Of a stretch of 64,000 bases of DNA, positions 39,106-47,694 are shown piece after piece. Origin of the DNA: Palsa-513 sp034664295 (GTDB taxonomy: Bacteria; Actinomycetota; Thermoleophilia; Solirubrobacterales; Solirubrobacteraceae); contig JAXDHV010000012.1 of the NCBI GenBank assembly GCA_034664295.1, forward strand, positions 83,168 to 147,167. The letters are read 5' to 3'. The notes below the pieces were generated by a model, which was not told the origin of the DNA, made no database searches, and saw nothing but the letters and a program-made list of their open reading frames with translations. Made by a program: the position numbers and the translations under genes. Position 1 is the stretch's first letter. The number at the start of each line of letters is the position of its first letter.

Positions 39106-40869
39106 CTAGCGGCGCAGCGCCGAATCCGTGCCCCCGAGGGAGCCCGGCCCGGCGTAGGAGACCGGTCCCCGGACCGTGATCGGCGCCGGCTCCTCCCAAT
39201 GCTCCCGCGCCCGGGTCACCGCGATCGCGAAGGCCGCGACCACGCAGCCCCCCGACAGGCTCCAGAGGACGAGCGAGCCCAGCCCGATGTGCGCCCCCGC
39301 GACCATCAGCAGACCGGTCCAGGCGAAAGCGTGGGGCCCCAGGTCCAGGCGGGCGCAGTCGAGGACGATCAGGAAGGCGACCGGCAGCAGGGAGACGCCG
39401 ACCAGCGCCACCGAGAGCGCCTTCGGCGGCGGGCGCTCGAGCATCGTCGCGAACAGCCAGAGGTGCAGCGGCCCGAGCGTCAGGAGCGCCGCATACGGGT
39501 TGAACAGCCAGACGACCAGGGCGATCGCGCACGCGACGAGGATCAGCGCGACCGGCGCCCCCGCGTCGCTCGGCGACCCCGCCGGCGCCAGCCGCCGGGC
39601 CAGCGGCGCCCGCAGCAGCCAGGCCAGCGCGAAGACCAGCCCGACGCTGATCAGGGCGATCGTCCCAGCGACCCCCGACGGCAGCTGGCGGGAGGTCACC
39701 GGACCCGTCGGCGCCGCCGCGAGCAGGCCCGTCCGACCGAGCAGCACGGCGAAGATCGCCGCCAGCCAGAACGGCACGGCCGCCGCGATCAACCACGCGA
39801 GCGACCCGCCGACCGACGCCCGACGCCGCCGGGCCCGCGCCAGCGCATCGACCGCCGCGACGAGCGCCGGCAGGATCGCCAGGAAGACGAGCAGCCTGAC
39901 CGACGACGCCTGGAGCACGAGGTGCCCGAACAGCAGGTCCCGCGTCGGCGCAGGGATCGTCGGACCGTTGTCGAGCGCGTCGATCGCCGCGAGAACGCCC
40001 CGGCCGAACTCCTGGAAGCGCGCCGGGCTCGCCGCGAGCGGATCGCCCGCCCTCGGGCCCACCTCCCCGCTCTGCTGGATCAGGACCGCCGGTATCCCAC
40101 GCGCGCCGAACGGACCCTGCTCGCCGACGGTCAGCGGAAAGACCAGGCGCGCGAGCTGGTCTGAGACCGCCGTCCCACCCGGACTGCGACCCAGCTGACC
40201 GTGGAGTGCCGCCTCGAGGGTCCGACGCAGCCCGATCGGCGCGACCTGCGACCCGTCCGACCACGGCACCACATACGGCCTGCTCGACCGAGATCCCCCG
40301 AGATCGCCGAGCACGATCACCGCGTCGACCGGCAGTGGGAGCCGGGCCGCCAGGTCGGCCGCCCCCGCCGCCCCGCCGCTTCCCCCGCTCGTCGAGACGA
40401 ACGTCAGCCCCCGGTGGGTCGTCGTCTCCGAGAAGACGTGCGCCAACTCGACCAGGGCCGCCGTCCCCGACAGCTCGGCCGGCGACCCCGCCCGCGCGCT
40501 GTCGCGATGGGCGACGATCACGATGCTCGGGCTCTTGGCCCCCTGCCGCGACGCGACCACCGTCTCGAGCCGCCGGCGTCCGCTCACCGTGTCGCCCGTG
40601 AACGTGCTCGTCGTCGTCGCGAACCCGTCGCTCCTGAAGACCCCGGCCATGTGGGCCGCCAGCCGCTGATCGCCCGCCGACCCCGGGCGCCGGTCCGGAT
40701 AGGCCGCCCCGAGCGCCCTGACCGTCGCGCTCGCCGCGGTCCCGTCGAACGCCGTCGGCGGCAGCGTCGTGCCCAGCCCCGCCGGCCACGTCCCAAGCGA
40801 GAACGCGACGTACACGATCGCGAGCGCGAAGGGCAGGAACGCCATCCGGTAGAGCCGCAGATCGACCAC
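39106..40869 (-). CDS. M28-like membrane protein lacking the zinc ligands
   Basis: 587 residues. One N-terminal helix (FLPFALAIVYVAFSLGTW) precedes an extracytoplasmic domain that follows the M28 aminopeptidase pattern (RRPGSAGDQRLAAHMAGVF, SIVIVAHRDSARAGSPAELSGTAALVELAHVF). The Asp of the bridging motif is replaced by Leu-Ser, and the Glu-Glu after the next strand reads STSGGSGG, so the dinuclear zinc site looks destroyed. Residues about 290-570 are seven or eight helices. It may be a non-catalytic receptor or scaffold. GTG 40869 is supported by a leaderless TACGCT box. It diverges from the two-component system. Confidence 0.75.
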   Translation of the reverse strand: MVDLRLYRMAFLPFALAIVYVAFSLGTWPAGLGTTLPPTAFDGTAASATVRALGAAYPDRRPGSAGDQRLAAHMAGVFRSDGFATTTSTFTGDTVSGRRRLETVVASRQGAKSPSIVIVAHRDSARAGSPAELSGTAALVELAHVFSETTTHRGLTFVSTSGGSGGAAGAADLAARLPLPVDAVIVLGDLGGSRSSRPYVVPWSDGSQVAPIGLRRTLEAALHGQLGRSPGGTAVSDQLARLVFPLTVGEQGPFGARGIPAVLIQQSGEVGPRAGDPLAASPARFQEFGRGVLAAIDALDNGPTIPAPTRDLLFGHLVLQASSVRLLVFLAILPALVAAVDALARARRRRASVGGSLAWLIAAAVPFWLAAIFAVLLGRTGLLAAAPTGPVTSRQLPSGVAGTIALISVGLVFALAWLLRAPLARRLAPAGSPSDAGAPVALILVACAIALVVWLFNPYAALLTLGPLHLWLFATMLERPPPKALSVALVGVSLLPVAFLIVLDCARLDLGPHAFAWTGLLMVAGAHIGLGSLVLWSLSGGCVVAAFAIAVTRAREHWEEPAPITVRGPVSYAGPGSLGGTDSALRR

Positions 40870-40875
40870 GCGCGC

Positions 40876-40881
40876 AGCGTA
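40876..40881 (-). promoter_or_regulatory. Leaderless -10 box of the M28-like gene
   Basis: TACGCT on the minus strand, 6 nt before GTG 40869. Confidence 0.5.
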
Positions 40882-41062
40882 GTGATCCGGCCCCGCCGTC
40901 CGAGCCGGCCGCCCGGCCCCTCCACCGCGCCGGCCTGCCCGCCGCCCGGTGCGACCGCGCACCCGCCCACCGGCGCACCCTCCGCGACCGGCCAGCCCAA
41001 CCGACCCAGAGTGCACCCGACCGCGTCCCTGCCGCGATCTGCGACCGTTCACTGCGAGCCAG

Positions 41063-41785
41063 ATGGTCGACCGAGCCACAAGGATCCTCCTCGTCGACGA
41101 CGAGCAGTCGATCCTCACCCTGCTCTCCTACCCCCTCCGCAAGGACGGGCACGAGGTCGTCCGCGCAGTCGACGGAGCCGAGGCCCTCGAGCGCTTTGCC
41201 GAGACCGAGTTCGACCTTGTCGTCCTCGACGTGATGATGCCCCGCGTCGACGGCCTCGAAGCCTGCCGCCGCCTCCGGGCGATCAGCACCGTCCCGATCA
41301 TCATGCTGACCGCCAAGGCCGAGGAGATCGACAAGGTCCTCGGCCTCGAGCTCGGCGCCGACGACTACATCACCAAGCCGTTCTCGATGCGCGAGTTCCG
41401 CAGCCGCGTCCGCGCCGTCCTGCGCCGCGCGACGCTCAGCGCCCCCGCCCCGCCCGCCGGCGCCGTCGACAGTCCGCCGCTCGAGGCCGGCGAGCTGTCG
41501 CTCGACTGGTCCAAGCGGTCGGTTCGCATCCGCGGGCACGTCGTCGCAACGACCTACGTCGAGTTCGAGCTGCTCGGGGCGATGGCCCGCGACCCCGGGC
41601 GGGTCTTCACCCGCGAGGCCCTCCTCGAGCGGATCTGGGGCGACTCCGACTACCGCGACCCCCGGACGATCGACGTCCACATCCGCCATCTCCGCGAGAA
41701 GCTCGAAACCGACCCCAAGGAGCCCGAGTACATCTTCACGGTCCGCGGCGTCGGCTACCGCTTCCGCGACGACAGCGAGCACTGA
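41063..41785 (+). CDS. OmpR-family response regulator
   Basis: 240 residues. The receiver domain (5-120) has the acidic pair DDE, phospho-acceptor Asp56 in VVLDVMMPRVDG, MLTAKAE and the Lys in ITKPFS. The winged-helix DNA-binding domain (about 145-236) carries FELLGAMARDPGRVFTREALLERIWG and TIDVHIRHLREKLETDPKEP. It pairs with the histidine kinase that starts directly at the next base after its stop. Regulated genes are unknown; the divergent M28-like gene and the downstream GH65 operon are candidates by position only. Confidence 0.96.
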   Translation: MVDRATRILLVDDEQSILTLLSYPLRKDGHEVVRAVDGAEALERFAETEFDLVVLDVMMPRVDGLEACRRLRAISTVPIIMLTAKAEEIDKVLGLELGADDYITKPFSMREFRSRVRAVLRRATLSAPAPPAGAVDSPPLEAGELSLDWSKRSVRIRGHVVATTYVEFELLGAMARDPGRVFTREALLERIWGDSDYRDPRTIDVHIRHLREKLETDPKEPEYIFTVRGVGYRFRDDSEH

Positions 41786-43288
41786 GTGGGCACGGCGCCC
41801 TTCGACGCCCTCCCCCCGCCGCCGCCGCAGACCCGCGGCCCGCTCGGCGCGCTCCGGCGCGCCTCCGCGGCCGGGCGCTCCCGCCTCGCGCTGACCCGAT
41901 CGATCCGCAATCGCCTAGCCCTGCTGTTCTTCGCGATCACCGTCGCCGCGATCGGCGGCGTCTACCTCTACGTGACCCCGTCGCTCGAGTCGATCCTCCG
42001 CGGCCAGAAGGTCCGCAATCTCGAAGGCCTGGCGATCGCCGCCCGTCCAGCCCTCACGCGGACCGTCGGCTCGGCGATCGACAAATCCGGTGTCGCCAGC
42101 GCCGTCAGGGATGCCGCCGACCGGACCGGCGCCCATCTCACCCTGCTCGGGATCAGCTCGGGCACCGCCGGTCTGAGCGCCTATCCGATCGGCGACTCCG
42201 GCGCCCTCCACCAGGCCCCGGGGACGATGCCGCTCGCCCTGACGGCCGCCCGCCGCGACCAGCCGATCGGTGGAACCCTGCCCGGGTCGAGCGGCCGGAT
42301 CGGCGTCGTCGCCGTTCCGATCGAGTTCGACGGACGCGTCGTCGAGGTCGCCCTCTTCAGCGTCCGGCTCGACGACGTCCTCGAGAACGTCGCGCTGATC
42401 CGCCGGCGCGTCCTGATCGCCGGCCTCGTCGCCCTCGCCTTCGCCCTGCTGGCCGGCACGCTCGTCGCCCGCGCGCTCAGCATCAGGGTCAAACGGCTCG
42501 AGCAGGCCGCCCGCCGGGTCGCCTCCGGAGACTTCAGCGGGAGCTTCCGGATCGACTCCAAGGACGAGCTCGGCCAGCTCGCGGCAGCCCTCGACGAGAT
42601 GCGACACCAGCTCCAGGAGCTCGAGATCGCCCGCAAGCGGTTCATCGCGACCGCCTCGCACGAGCTCCGAACGCCGATCTTCTCACTCGGCGGCTTCCTC
42701 GAACTGATCCAGGACGAAGAGCTCGACGAGGAGACCAGGCGGGCCTTCGTCGGCCAGGTCCGCGCCCAGGTCGACCGCCTCGGCAAGCTCGCGACCGGCC
42801 TGCTCGATCTTTCGCGGCTCGAGGCCGGATCCGTCGAGATCGACCCGACGCCGACCGACCTTGGGATGCTCGCCCGAGCCGTGACCGGCGAGTTCATACC
42901 CGCGCTCGCCGCCCACGGCTCGAACCTCGAGCTCCGCGTCGGATCCGAGCCCGTCCGCGCGACCTGCGACCCCGAGCGGGTCGCCCAGGTCCTGCGGATC
43001 CTGATCGACAACGCGATCACCCACACGACGCCCGGAACGCCGATCGTCGTCACCGCCGCCCGACACCACCACCCCGAGGGAGCCTGGCTCGCCGTCGCAG
43101 ACCACGGCCAGGGCATTCCCGACGACTCGACCGAGCGGATCTTCGACCCGTTCTTCACCTCCGACGGCGTCCAGGGATCCGGCCTCGGCCTGGCGATCGC
43201 CCGCGAGCTCGCCGAGCGCATGCGCGCCCGCCTCGAGGTCGAGTCCGAGCCCGGCCTGACGACCTTCAGGCTCGGCCTCCCCGTATGA
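41786..43288 (+). CDS. Sensor histidine kinase
   Basis: 500 residues. Two helices (about 43-65 and 210-232) frame an extracytoplasmic sensor of some 145 residues without a family I recognise. HAMP linker follows (RALSIRVKRLEQAARRVASGDFS). HisKA has the H-box IATASHELRTPIFSLGG with His292. The ATPase domain has N-box LRILIDNAITHT, G1 VADHGQGIPDD, and GSGLGLAIARELAERM. GTG 41786 directly follows the regulator's stop. The N-terminal 30 residues are Pro-rich (ALPPPPPQTRGPLG). Confidence 0.95.
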   Translation: MGTAPFDALPPPPPQTRGPLGALRRASAAGRSRLALTRSIRNRLALLFFAITVAAIGGVYLYVTPSLESILRGQKVRNLEGLAIAARPALTRTVGSAIDKSGVASAVRDAADRTGAHLTLLGISSGTAGLSAYPIGDSGALHQAPGTMPLALTAARRDQPIGGTLPGSSGRIGVVAVPIEFDGRVVEVALFSVRLDDVLENVALIRRRVLIAGLVALAFALLAGTLVARALSIRVKRLEQAARRVASGDFSGSFRIDSKDELGQLAAALDEMRHQLQELEIARKRFIATASHELRTPIFSLGGFLELIQDEELDEETRRAFVGQVRAQVDRLGKLATGLLDLSRLEAGSVEIDPTPTDLGMLARAVTGEFIPALAAHGSNLELRVGSEPVRATCDPERVAQVLRILIDNAITHTTPGTPIVVTAARHHHPEGAWLAVADHGQGIPDDSTERIFDPFFTSDGVQGSGLGLAIARELAERMRARLEVESEPGLTTFRLGLPV

Positions 43289-43393
43289 CCCGGGCGGGCC
43301 GGCGGGGCGCGGTCCGACGCCGGAAATAGTCAGCACCGGCAGGCGATTTGTACATTCTTTGGGCATCGTGTGATCGTCGCGAGCCCGGTGCGC

Positions 43394-43399
43394 TAGGGT
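43394..43399 (+). promoter_or_regulatory. Leaderless -10 box of the GH65 operon
   Basis: TAGGGT, 7 nt before GTG 43407. Confidence 0.5.
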
Positions 43400-43406
43400 C
43401 GGTCAG

Positions 43407-45845
43407 GTGGATGAGCGGCCGCTGGCCTACGACGACTTCGATCCCGCCGCCGAGGGACTGCGGGAAGCGCTCACGTCGACCGGGAACGGCTACTTCGCCA
43501 CCCGCGGGGCCGCCGAATGGGAGGACGCCGACGACGTCCACTACCCGGGCACCTACGCCCACGGCCTCTACAACCGCGAGACGACGATCATGGGCGGTCG
43601 ACCCGTCCTCAACGAGGATCTCGTCAACCTCCCGAACTGGCTCGTCCTCAAGCTCAAGATCGCCGGCGAGGACGCGATCCGCTTCGACAACGTCGAGCTC
43701 CTCGACTACCGGCACGAGTACGACATCGGCACGGCGATGGTCAGCCGCCGGCTGCGCTTCCGCGACCGCGGCGGCCGCGAGACCGAGCTGCGCAGCAGGC
43801 GCTTCACGAGCATGGCCCACTCCCACCAGGCCGCGATCGAATGGACGATCACCGCCCTCAACTGGTCCGGTCCCGTCGAGGTCGTCTCGGCCCTCGACGG
43901 GCGCGTCACCAACGGCGGGGTCGCCCGCTACAACCAGCTCGAAGGCCGCCATCTCGACCCCGTCTCCCCGCGGACCTTCGGCCCCGACGTGATCGCCCTC
44001 CAGGTCGAGACCCGCCAGTCGAACATCTACATCGCCGAGGCCGCCCGGACGTGTGTCTTCGACGGCGCGGGCGAGCGATCGGTCAGCCGGTCGCTCTACC
44101 AGATGGAGGACTACATCCAGCAGGTCCTCGGCTTCGAGGTCGACCAGGGGGGCCCCGTCCGGGTCGAGAAGCTCGTCTCCTTCTACACCTCCCGCGACCG
44201 CGCGATCAACGAGCCGCTGACCAACGCCGGCATCTCCGTCCGCCGCTACCCGAGCTTCGACGAGGCCCTCCAGCGCCACACCCGGGCCTGGGACGAGCTC
44301 TGGCGCTCGAGCGACATCTACCTCCCGGGCAACGAGCGCGTCCAGCAGCTCCTTCGCCTCCACATCTCCCACATCCTCCAGGTCTGCTCGCTCCACACGA
44401 CCAACCACGACGCCGGAGTCCCCGCCCGCGGCCTCAACGGCGAGGCCTACCGCGGCCACGTCTTCTGGGACGAGCTCTATGTCTTCCGCTACCTCACCTC
44501 ACGTCTCCCGGAGATCACCCGCGAGCTTCTGATGTACCGCTACCGGCGCCTTGGCGAGGCCCGCGCGGCCGCCCGCGAAGCCGGCTACACCGGTGCGATG
44601 TTCCCCTGGCAGAGCGGGAGCGACGGGAGCGAGGAGACCCAGATCGTCCACCTCAACCCCCTCTCAGGCCAGTGGGACGAGGACCTCAGCCACCGCCAGC
44701 GCCACGTCAACGCGGCGATCTTCTACAACGTCTGGCATTACCACGAGGCGACCGACGACCTCGACTTCCTGCGCGACCACGGCGCCGAGATCATGCTCGA
44801 GATCGCCCGCTTCTGGGGCTCGATCGCCCACTACAACCCCGAGCGCGACCGCTACGAGATCTGGGGGGTGATGGGCCCCGACGAGTTTCACGAGAAGTAC
44901 CCCGGGGCCGAGGAGCCCGGCCTGCGCAACAACGCCTACACCAACGTCATGGTCGCCTGGATCTGTGAGCAGGCCCAGGTCGTCCTCGGTCTGCTCAGCG
45001 AGCGCCGCCGCGACACCCTGCGGGCGAAGATCGGGCTGACCGACGACGAGATCGTCCGCTGGGGGGAGATGAGCCGCAAGATGTTCGTCCCCTTCCACGG
45101 CGACGGCATCATCAGCCAGTTCGAGGGCTACGAGGACCTCTGCGAGCTCGACTGGGACGCCTACCGGGAGACCCACGGCAACATCCAGCGCCTCGACCGG
45201 ATCCTCCGGGCCGAGGACGACCACCCCGACCGCTACAAGCTCGCCAAGCAGGCCGACACCGTCCTGCTCTTCTTCCTCTTCACCCCCCCCGAGATCGCGC
45301 ACCTGCTCGCCCGCCTGGGATACGCGTGGGACTCGGGCAGCACCCGCCGGAACATCGACTACTACGACGAGCGGACCTCCCACGGCTCGACGCTCAGCTA
45401 CGTCGCCCACGCCGGCGTACTCGCCCCGATCGAGCCCGAGCACTCCTGGGAGCGCTTCCTGATCGCGCTCGAGAGCGACGTCGGAGACATCCAGGGCGGT
45501 ACCACCAAGGAGGGCATCCACCTCGGCGTGATGGCCGGGACGCTCGACCTGATGCAGCGCGCCTACACCGGCGCCCAGGTCCGGCGCGGCGTCCTCTACT
45601 TCCAACCGATCCTCGCCGACCGGCTCCAGGGCCTCTCGTTTCCGATGCAGGTCCACGGGACGCCGATCCGCGTGTCGGTCGGCGACGGCGAGCTCACGGT
45701 CGTGATCACCGGTGGCTTCAGCCGGCCGATCAGGGTCGGGATCGGCGACGACATACGCGAGCTCGGTCCCGGAGAGCGGTGCACGTTCAAGCTCGCAGCG
45801 ACCGACCTTCCCGATCGCGGCGTCCACCCCGTCGGTGCCCAATGA
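43407..45845 (+). CDS. GH65 disaccharide phosphorylase (maltose/trehalose/kojibiose type)
   Basis: 812-residue cytoplasmic enzyme that cleaves an alpha-linked glucose disaccharide with phosphate, releasing beta-glucose 1-phosphate with inversion. The N-terminal beta-sandwich starts LTSTGNGYFATRGAAEWEDA. The (alpha/alpha)6 barrel includes HVFWDELYVFRYLTSRLPE, GAMFPWQSGSDGSE and the catalytic acid Glu493 in WGVMGPDEFHEKYPG. The phosphate site is in KQADTVLLFF and SHGSTLSYVAHA. A C-terminal beta domain closes it. The next gene (ATGA overlap) is a beta-phosphoglucomutase-type HAD enzyme, which confirms beta-glucose 1-phosphate as product. The exact disaccharide cannot be read from sequence. Confidence 0.93.
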   Translation: MDERPLAYDDFDPAAEGLREALTSTGNGYFATRGAAEWEDADDVHYPGTYAHGLYNRETTIMGGRPVLNEDLVNLPNWLVLKLKIAGEDAIRFDNVELLDYRHEYDIGTAMVSRRLRFRDRGGRETELRSRRFTSMAHSHQAAIEWTITALNWSGPVEVVSALDGRVTNGGVARYNQLEGRHLDPVSPRTFGPDVIALQVETRQSNIYIAEAARTCVFDGAGERSVSRSLYQMEDYIQQVLGFEVDQGGPVRVEKLVSFYTSRDRAINEPLTNAGISVRRYPSFDEALQRHTRAWDELWRSSDIYLPGNERVQQLLRLHISHILQVCSLHTTNHDAGVPARGLNGEAYRGHVFWDELYVFRYLTSRLPEITRELLMYRYRRLGEARAAAREAGYTGAMFPWQSGSDGSEETQIVHLNPLSGQWDEDLSHRQRHVNAAIFYNVWHYHEATDDLDFLRDHGAEIMLEIARFWGSIAHYNPERDRYEIWGVMGPDEFHEKYPGAEEPGLRNNAYTNVMVAWICEQAQVVLGLLSERRRDTLRAKIGLTDDEIVRWGEMSRKMFVPFHGDGIISQFEGYEDLCELDWDAYRETHGNIQRLDRILRAEDDHPDRYKLAKQADTVLLFFLFTPPEIAHLLARLGYAWDSGSTRRNIDYYDERTSHGSTLSYVAHAGVLAPIEPEHSWERFLIALESDVGDIQGGTTKEGIHLGVMAGTLDLMQRAYTGAQVRRGVLYFQPILADRLQGLSFPMQVHGTPIRVSVGDGELTVVITGGFSRPIRVGIGDDIRELGPGERCTFKLAATDLPDRGVHPVGAQ

Positions 45846-46639
45846 CCGTGCCCGGCGGGTTCCGCGGGGCGATCTTCGATGTCGACGGCGTGCTCGTCGA
45901 CTCGCCGCACGAGGCCGCCTGGCGCGACACGTTCACCGAGCTGATGGAGCACGAGTGGGCAGACATCCGCGGCCAGTCGACCTGGACCCCCGACGCCTTC
46001 ACCCCCGAGGTCTACCAGCAGGTCCTCTCGGGCAAGCCGCGGATGGACGGCGCCCGCGCCGCGCTCGAGCACTTCCACGTTCCCGACCCCGACGGCGCCC
46101 GCGTCAAGCTGTATGCCGATCGCAAGCAGGAGATGGTCGTCGACCTGATCGAGGCCGGCAAGTTCTCCGCCTACCCCGACGCCCTCCGCTTCCTGCTCGC
46201 CGTCAAGGACGCCGGAATTCGCGTTGCAGCGGCCTCCTCCTCGAAGAACGCCGGCCTCTTCCTCCGCCAGATCCGCCTCGACACGTTCGCGCAGGAGGAA
46301 GGGCTCGACTACGGTTGGATCGAGCCCGGCCTGACCCTGCTGGCAGCGTTTGACGCCGACACCTCCGGCCGCCACTTCGACCACGGCAAGCCCGCCCCCG
46401 ACATCTTCCTGGCCGCTTCCAGCGAGCTCGGCTTCGACCCGGCCGACGCCTTCGTGATCGAGGATGCCGTCTCCGGGATCCAGGCCGCCAAGGCCGGCGG
46501 GTTCGGTGGCCTGGGCGTCGCGCGGGCCGATGACGAAGCCGCGCTGGCGGGCGCCGACGCCGACATCGTCGTCACGACGCTCGACGAGATCGACCTCGCC
46601 GGGCTGGGCGAGCGACGGCTCGTCCGGCGCGCCGGCTGA
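45842..46639 (+). CDS. Beta-phosphoglucomutase-family HAD enzyme
   Basis: 265 residues. Converts beta-glucose 1-phosphate to glucose 6-phosphate, feeding the phosphorylase product into glycolysis. HAD motif I is IFDVDGVLVDSPHEAAWRD with Asp13 nucleophile and Asp15 acid/base. Motif II is AAASSSKNA, motif III the Lys in HGKPAPDIF and motif IV AFVIEDAVSGIQAAKAGG. The cap is longer than in Lactococcus PGM and includes a KPRMDG segment. ATG 45842 overlaps the GH65 stop, so both are translated together. Confidence 0.93.
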   Translation: MTVPGGFRGAIFDVDGVLVDSPHEAAWRDTFTELMEHEWADIRGQSTWTPDAFTPEVYQQVLSGKPRMDGARAALEHFHVPDPDGARVKLYADRKQEMVVDLIEAGKFSAYPDALRFLLAVKDAGIRVAAASSSKNAGLFLRQIRLDTFAQEEGLDYGWIEPGLTLLAAFDADTSGRHFDHGKPAPDIFLAASSELGFDPADAFVIEDAVSGIQAAKAGGFGGLGVARADDEAALAGADADIVVTTLDEIDLAGLGERRLVRRAG

Positions 46640-46726
46640 CCAGGGTCTGCTGGTCGGGGGGTCGGGGGCCGGGGGGCGGGGTCCGCCGGGGGCCGTGGGG
46701 CCGGGGGCCGGGGTCCGGCGGGAGTC

Positions 46727-46828
46727 GGGGCTGGCCCGGCGTTGGGGCTGGCCGGGCGTTGGGGCTGGCCCGGCGTTGGGGCTGGCCGGCCGTCGGGGCT
46801 GGCCGGCCGTCGGGGCGGGCCGGCCGTC
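46727..46828 (+). repeat. Six 17-bp tandem repeats
   Basis: Unit GGGGCTGGCCCGGCGTT and close variants, six in a row from 46727 to 46828 with a partial seventh. The unit length is not a multiple of three and no coding frame is kept, so the array is non-coding. Copy number probably varies between strains. Confidence 0.85.
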
Positions 46829-46985
46829 GGGGCAGGGCCGGATTGGGCCGTCCGGTGCTGGGCAGACGAGGCCTTGGGCAGACCGGCTGTCGGGAGCTGG
46901 CGGTTGGCCTGCCGGATGCCGCCGAACGGCGGTGCGAGTCGCGCCGGCGTGGGACCGGGTCGCCCGGATTTCGGGCGCGCGTCTG

Positions 46986-46991
46986 TATAGT
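46986..46991 (+). promoter_or_regulatory. -10 box of rpsF
   Basis: TATAGT preceded by TG (extended -10), 10 nt before TTG 47002. The leader would be about four nucleotides. Confidence 0.5.
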
Positions 46992-47001
46992 CCGCCGTCG
47001 C

Positions 47002-47373
47002 TTGTCCTCGACTCCCCCCACATATGACCTGATCCTGATGCTCGATCTGTCGGCGACCGACGAGGTTCGAGCGAAGATCGTCGCCGACACGCGGGCGGCC
47101 GTCGAAGCCGGAGGAACCCTGATCGGCTACCACGACTGGGGCACGCGGGCGATGACCTACGAGATCGAGCACCGCAAGCAGGCCGAGTACCACCTGCTGC
47201 AGTTCCACGCGACACCCGACCTCCTGGCTGCGCTCGGCCGGACGCTGCGGATCACCGACGGCGTCGTCCGCCACCGGATCATCAAGCTCGCGCCCGGGAC
47301 TCCCGACGCACCCCGCCCGCCGGCTTCCGAGCCGGCATCGTCGGCGCGGTCCGCGGCACCCACGCACGCCTAA
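47002..47373 (+). CDS. rpsF: 30S ribosomal protein S6
   Basis: Binds S18 in the platform of the 30S subunit. The first beta strand TYDLILMLDLSATDE precedes the ATG at 47038, so translation must begin upstream. TTG 47002 is the only conventional start that gives a family-like N-terminus and lies just behind the -10 box. The core YHDWGTRAMTYEIEHRKQAEYHLLQF and LLAALGRTLRITDGVVRHRIIKL is standard S6. The C-terminal 20 residues are Ala/Pro/Ser-rich. It heads the rpsF-ssb-rpsR-rplI cluster but is separated from ssb by 321 bp. Confidence 0.93.
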   Translation: MSSTPPTYDLILMLDLSATDEVRAKIVADTRAAVEAGGTLIGYHDWGTRAMTYEIEHRKQAEYHLLQFHATPDLLAALGRTLRITDGVVRHRIIKLAPGTPDAPRPPASEPASSARSAAPTHA

Positions 47374-47694
47374 CCGCGTAGTTCTTAGTCGCCCCCCCGG
47401 ATGGTTTCGGCAGGTCTCGCGGCCGGAAGGCCGTGCGCCCGTCTTCGGGGTTGGATGCGTGTGGGGTGTCTCTCCGAAAAGTGCTTGCCGGACTCCGGCA
47501 AGCATTTCTGCGGAAGGATGTCGCGTTTCCCAAGCCCTTGGGTCGACGAAATCCCGAGGCCTGCTCGACGTCAGCCGTTTCCCGCAAAACGCGGGCAGAC
47601 GCGGCGTACCGGCCGGACGCCGCTCTACAGTGCGTGCAGACCCGATCCGAGCGAAAGCGCCACCCCCGCGGGGTGGAATCGAAAGGAGCACCAT
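47374..47694 (+). other. 321-bp spacer between rpsF and ssb
   Basis: These genes are usually only tens of bases apart. The spacer holds a strong hairpin (47482-47504) and ends in the GGAGCA ribosome-binding site of ssb. I see no convincing small gene. An internal promoter or a structured leader for ssb-rpsR-rplI is the likely content. Confidence 0.5.
47482..47504 (+). promoter_or_regulatory. 10-bp perfect hairpin in the rpsF-ssb spacer
   Basis: Arms TGCTTGCCGG and CCGGCAAGCA with a 3-nt ACT loop, followed by TTTCTG. It could be a weak intrinsic terminator or attenuator, or a binding site for a ribosomal protein such as S6:S18. The T-run is too short for a classical terminator. Confidence 0.55.

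Larger units (their letters stand above)
46640..47001 (+). other. 362-bp G-rich intergenic region with small hairpin
   Basis: No gene. A hairpin with arms GACCAG and CTGGTC (46638-46655) overlaps the stop. It is followed by some 90 bp with many runs of four to six G, then the 17-bp tandem array. The sense strand is strongly G-rich, so RNA G-quadruplexes are possible. The region ends at the rpsF promoter. Confidence 0.6.

Noticed and set aside
40201..43329. Plus-strand open frame of 1042 codons across the two-component system
   Set aside because: Same strand but another frame of the regulator and kinase; the product is Arg/Pro-rich and has no domain.
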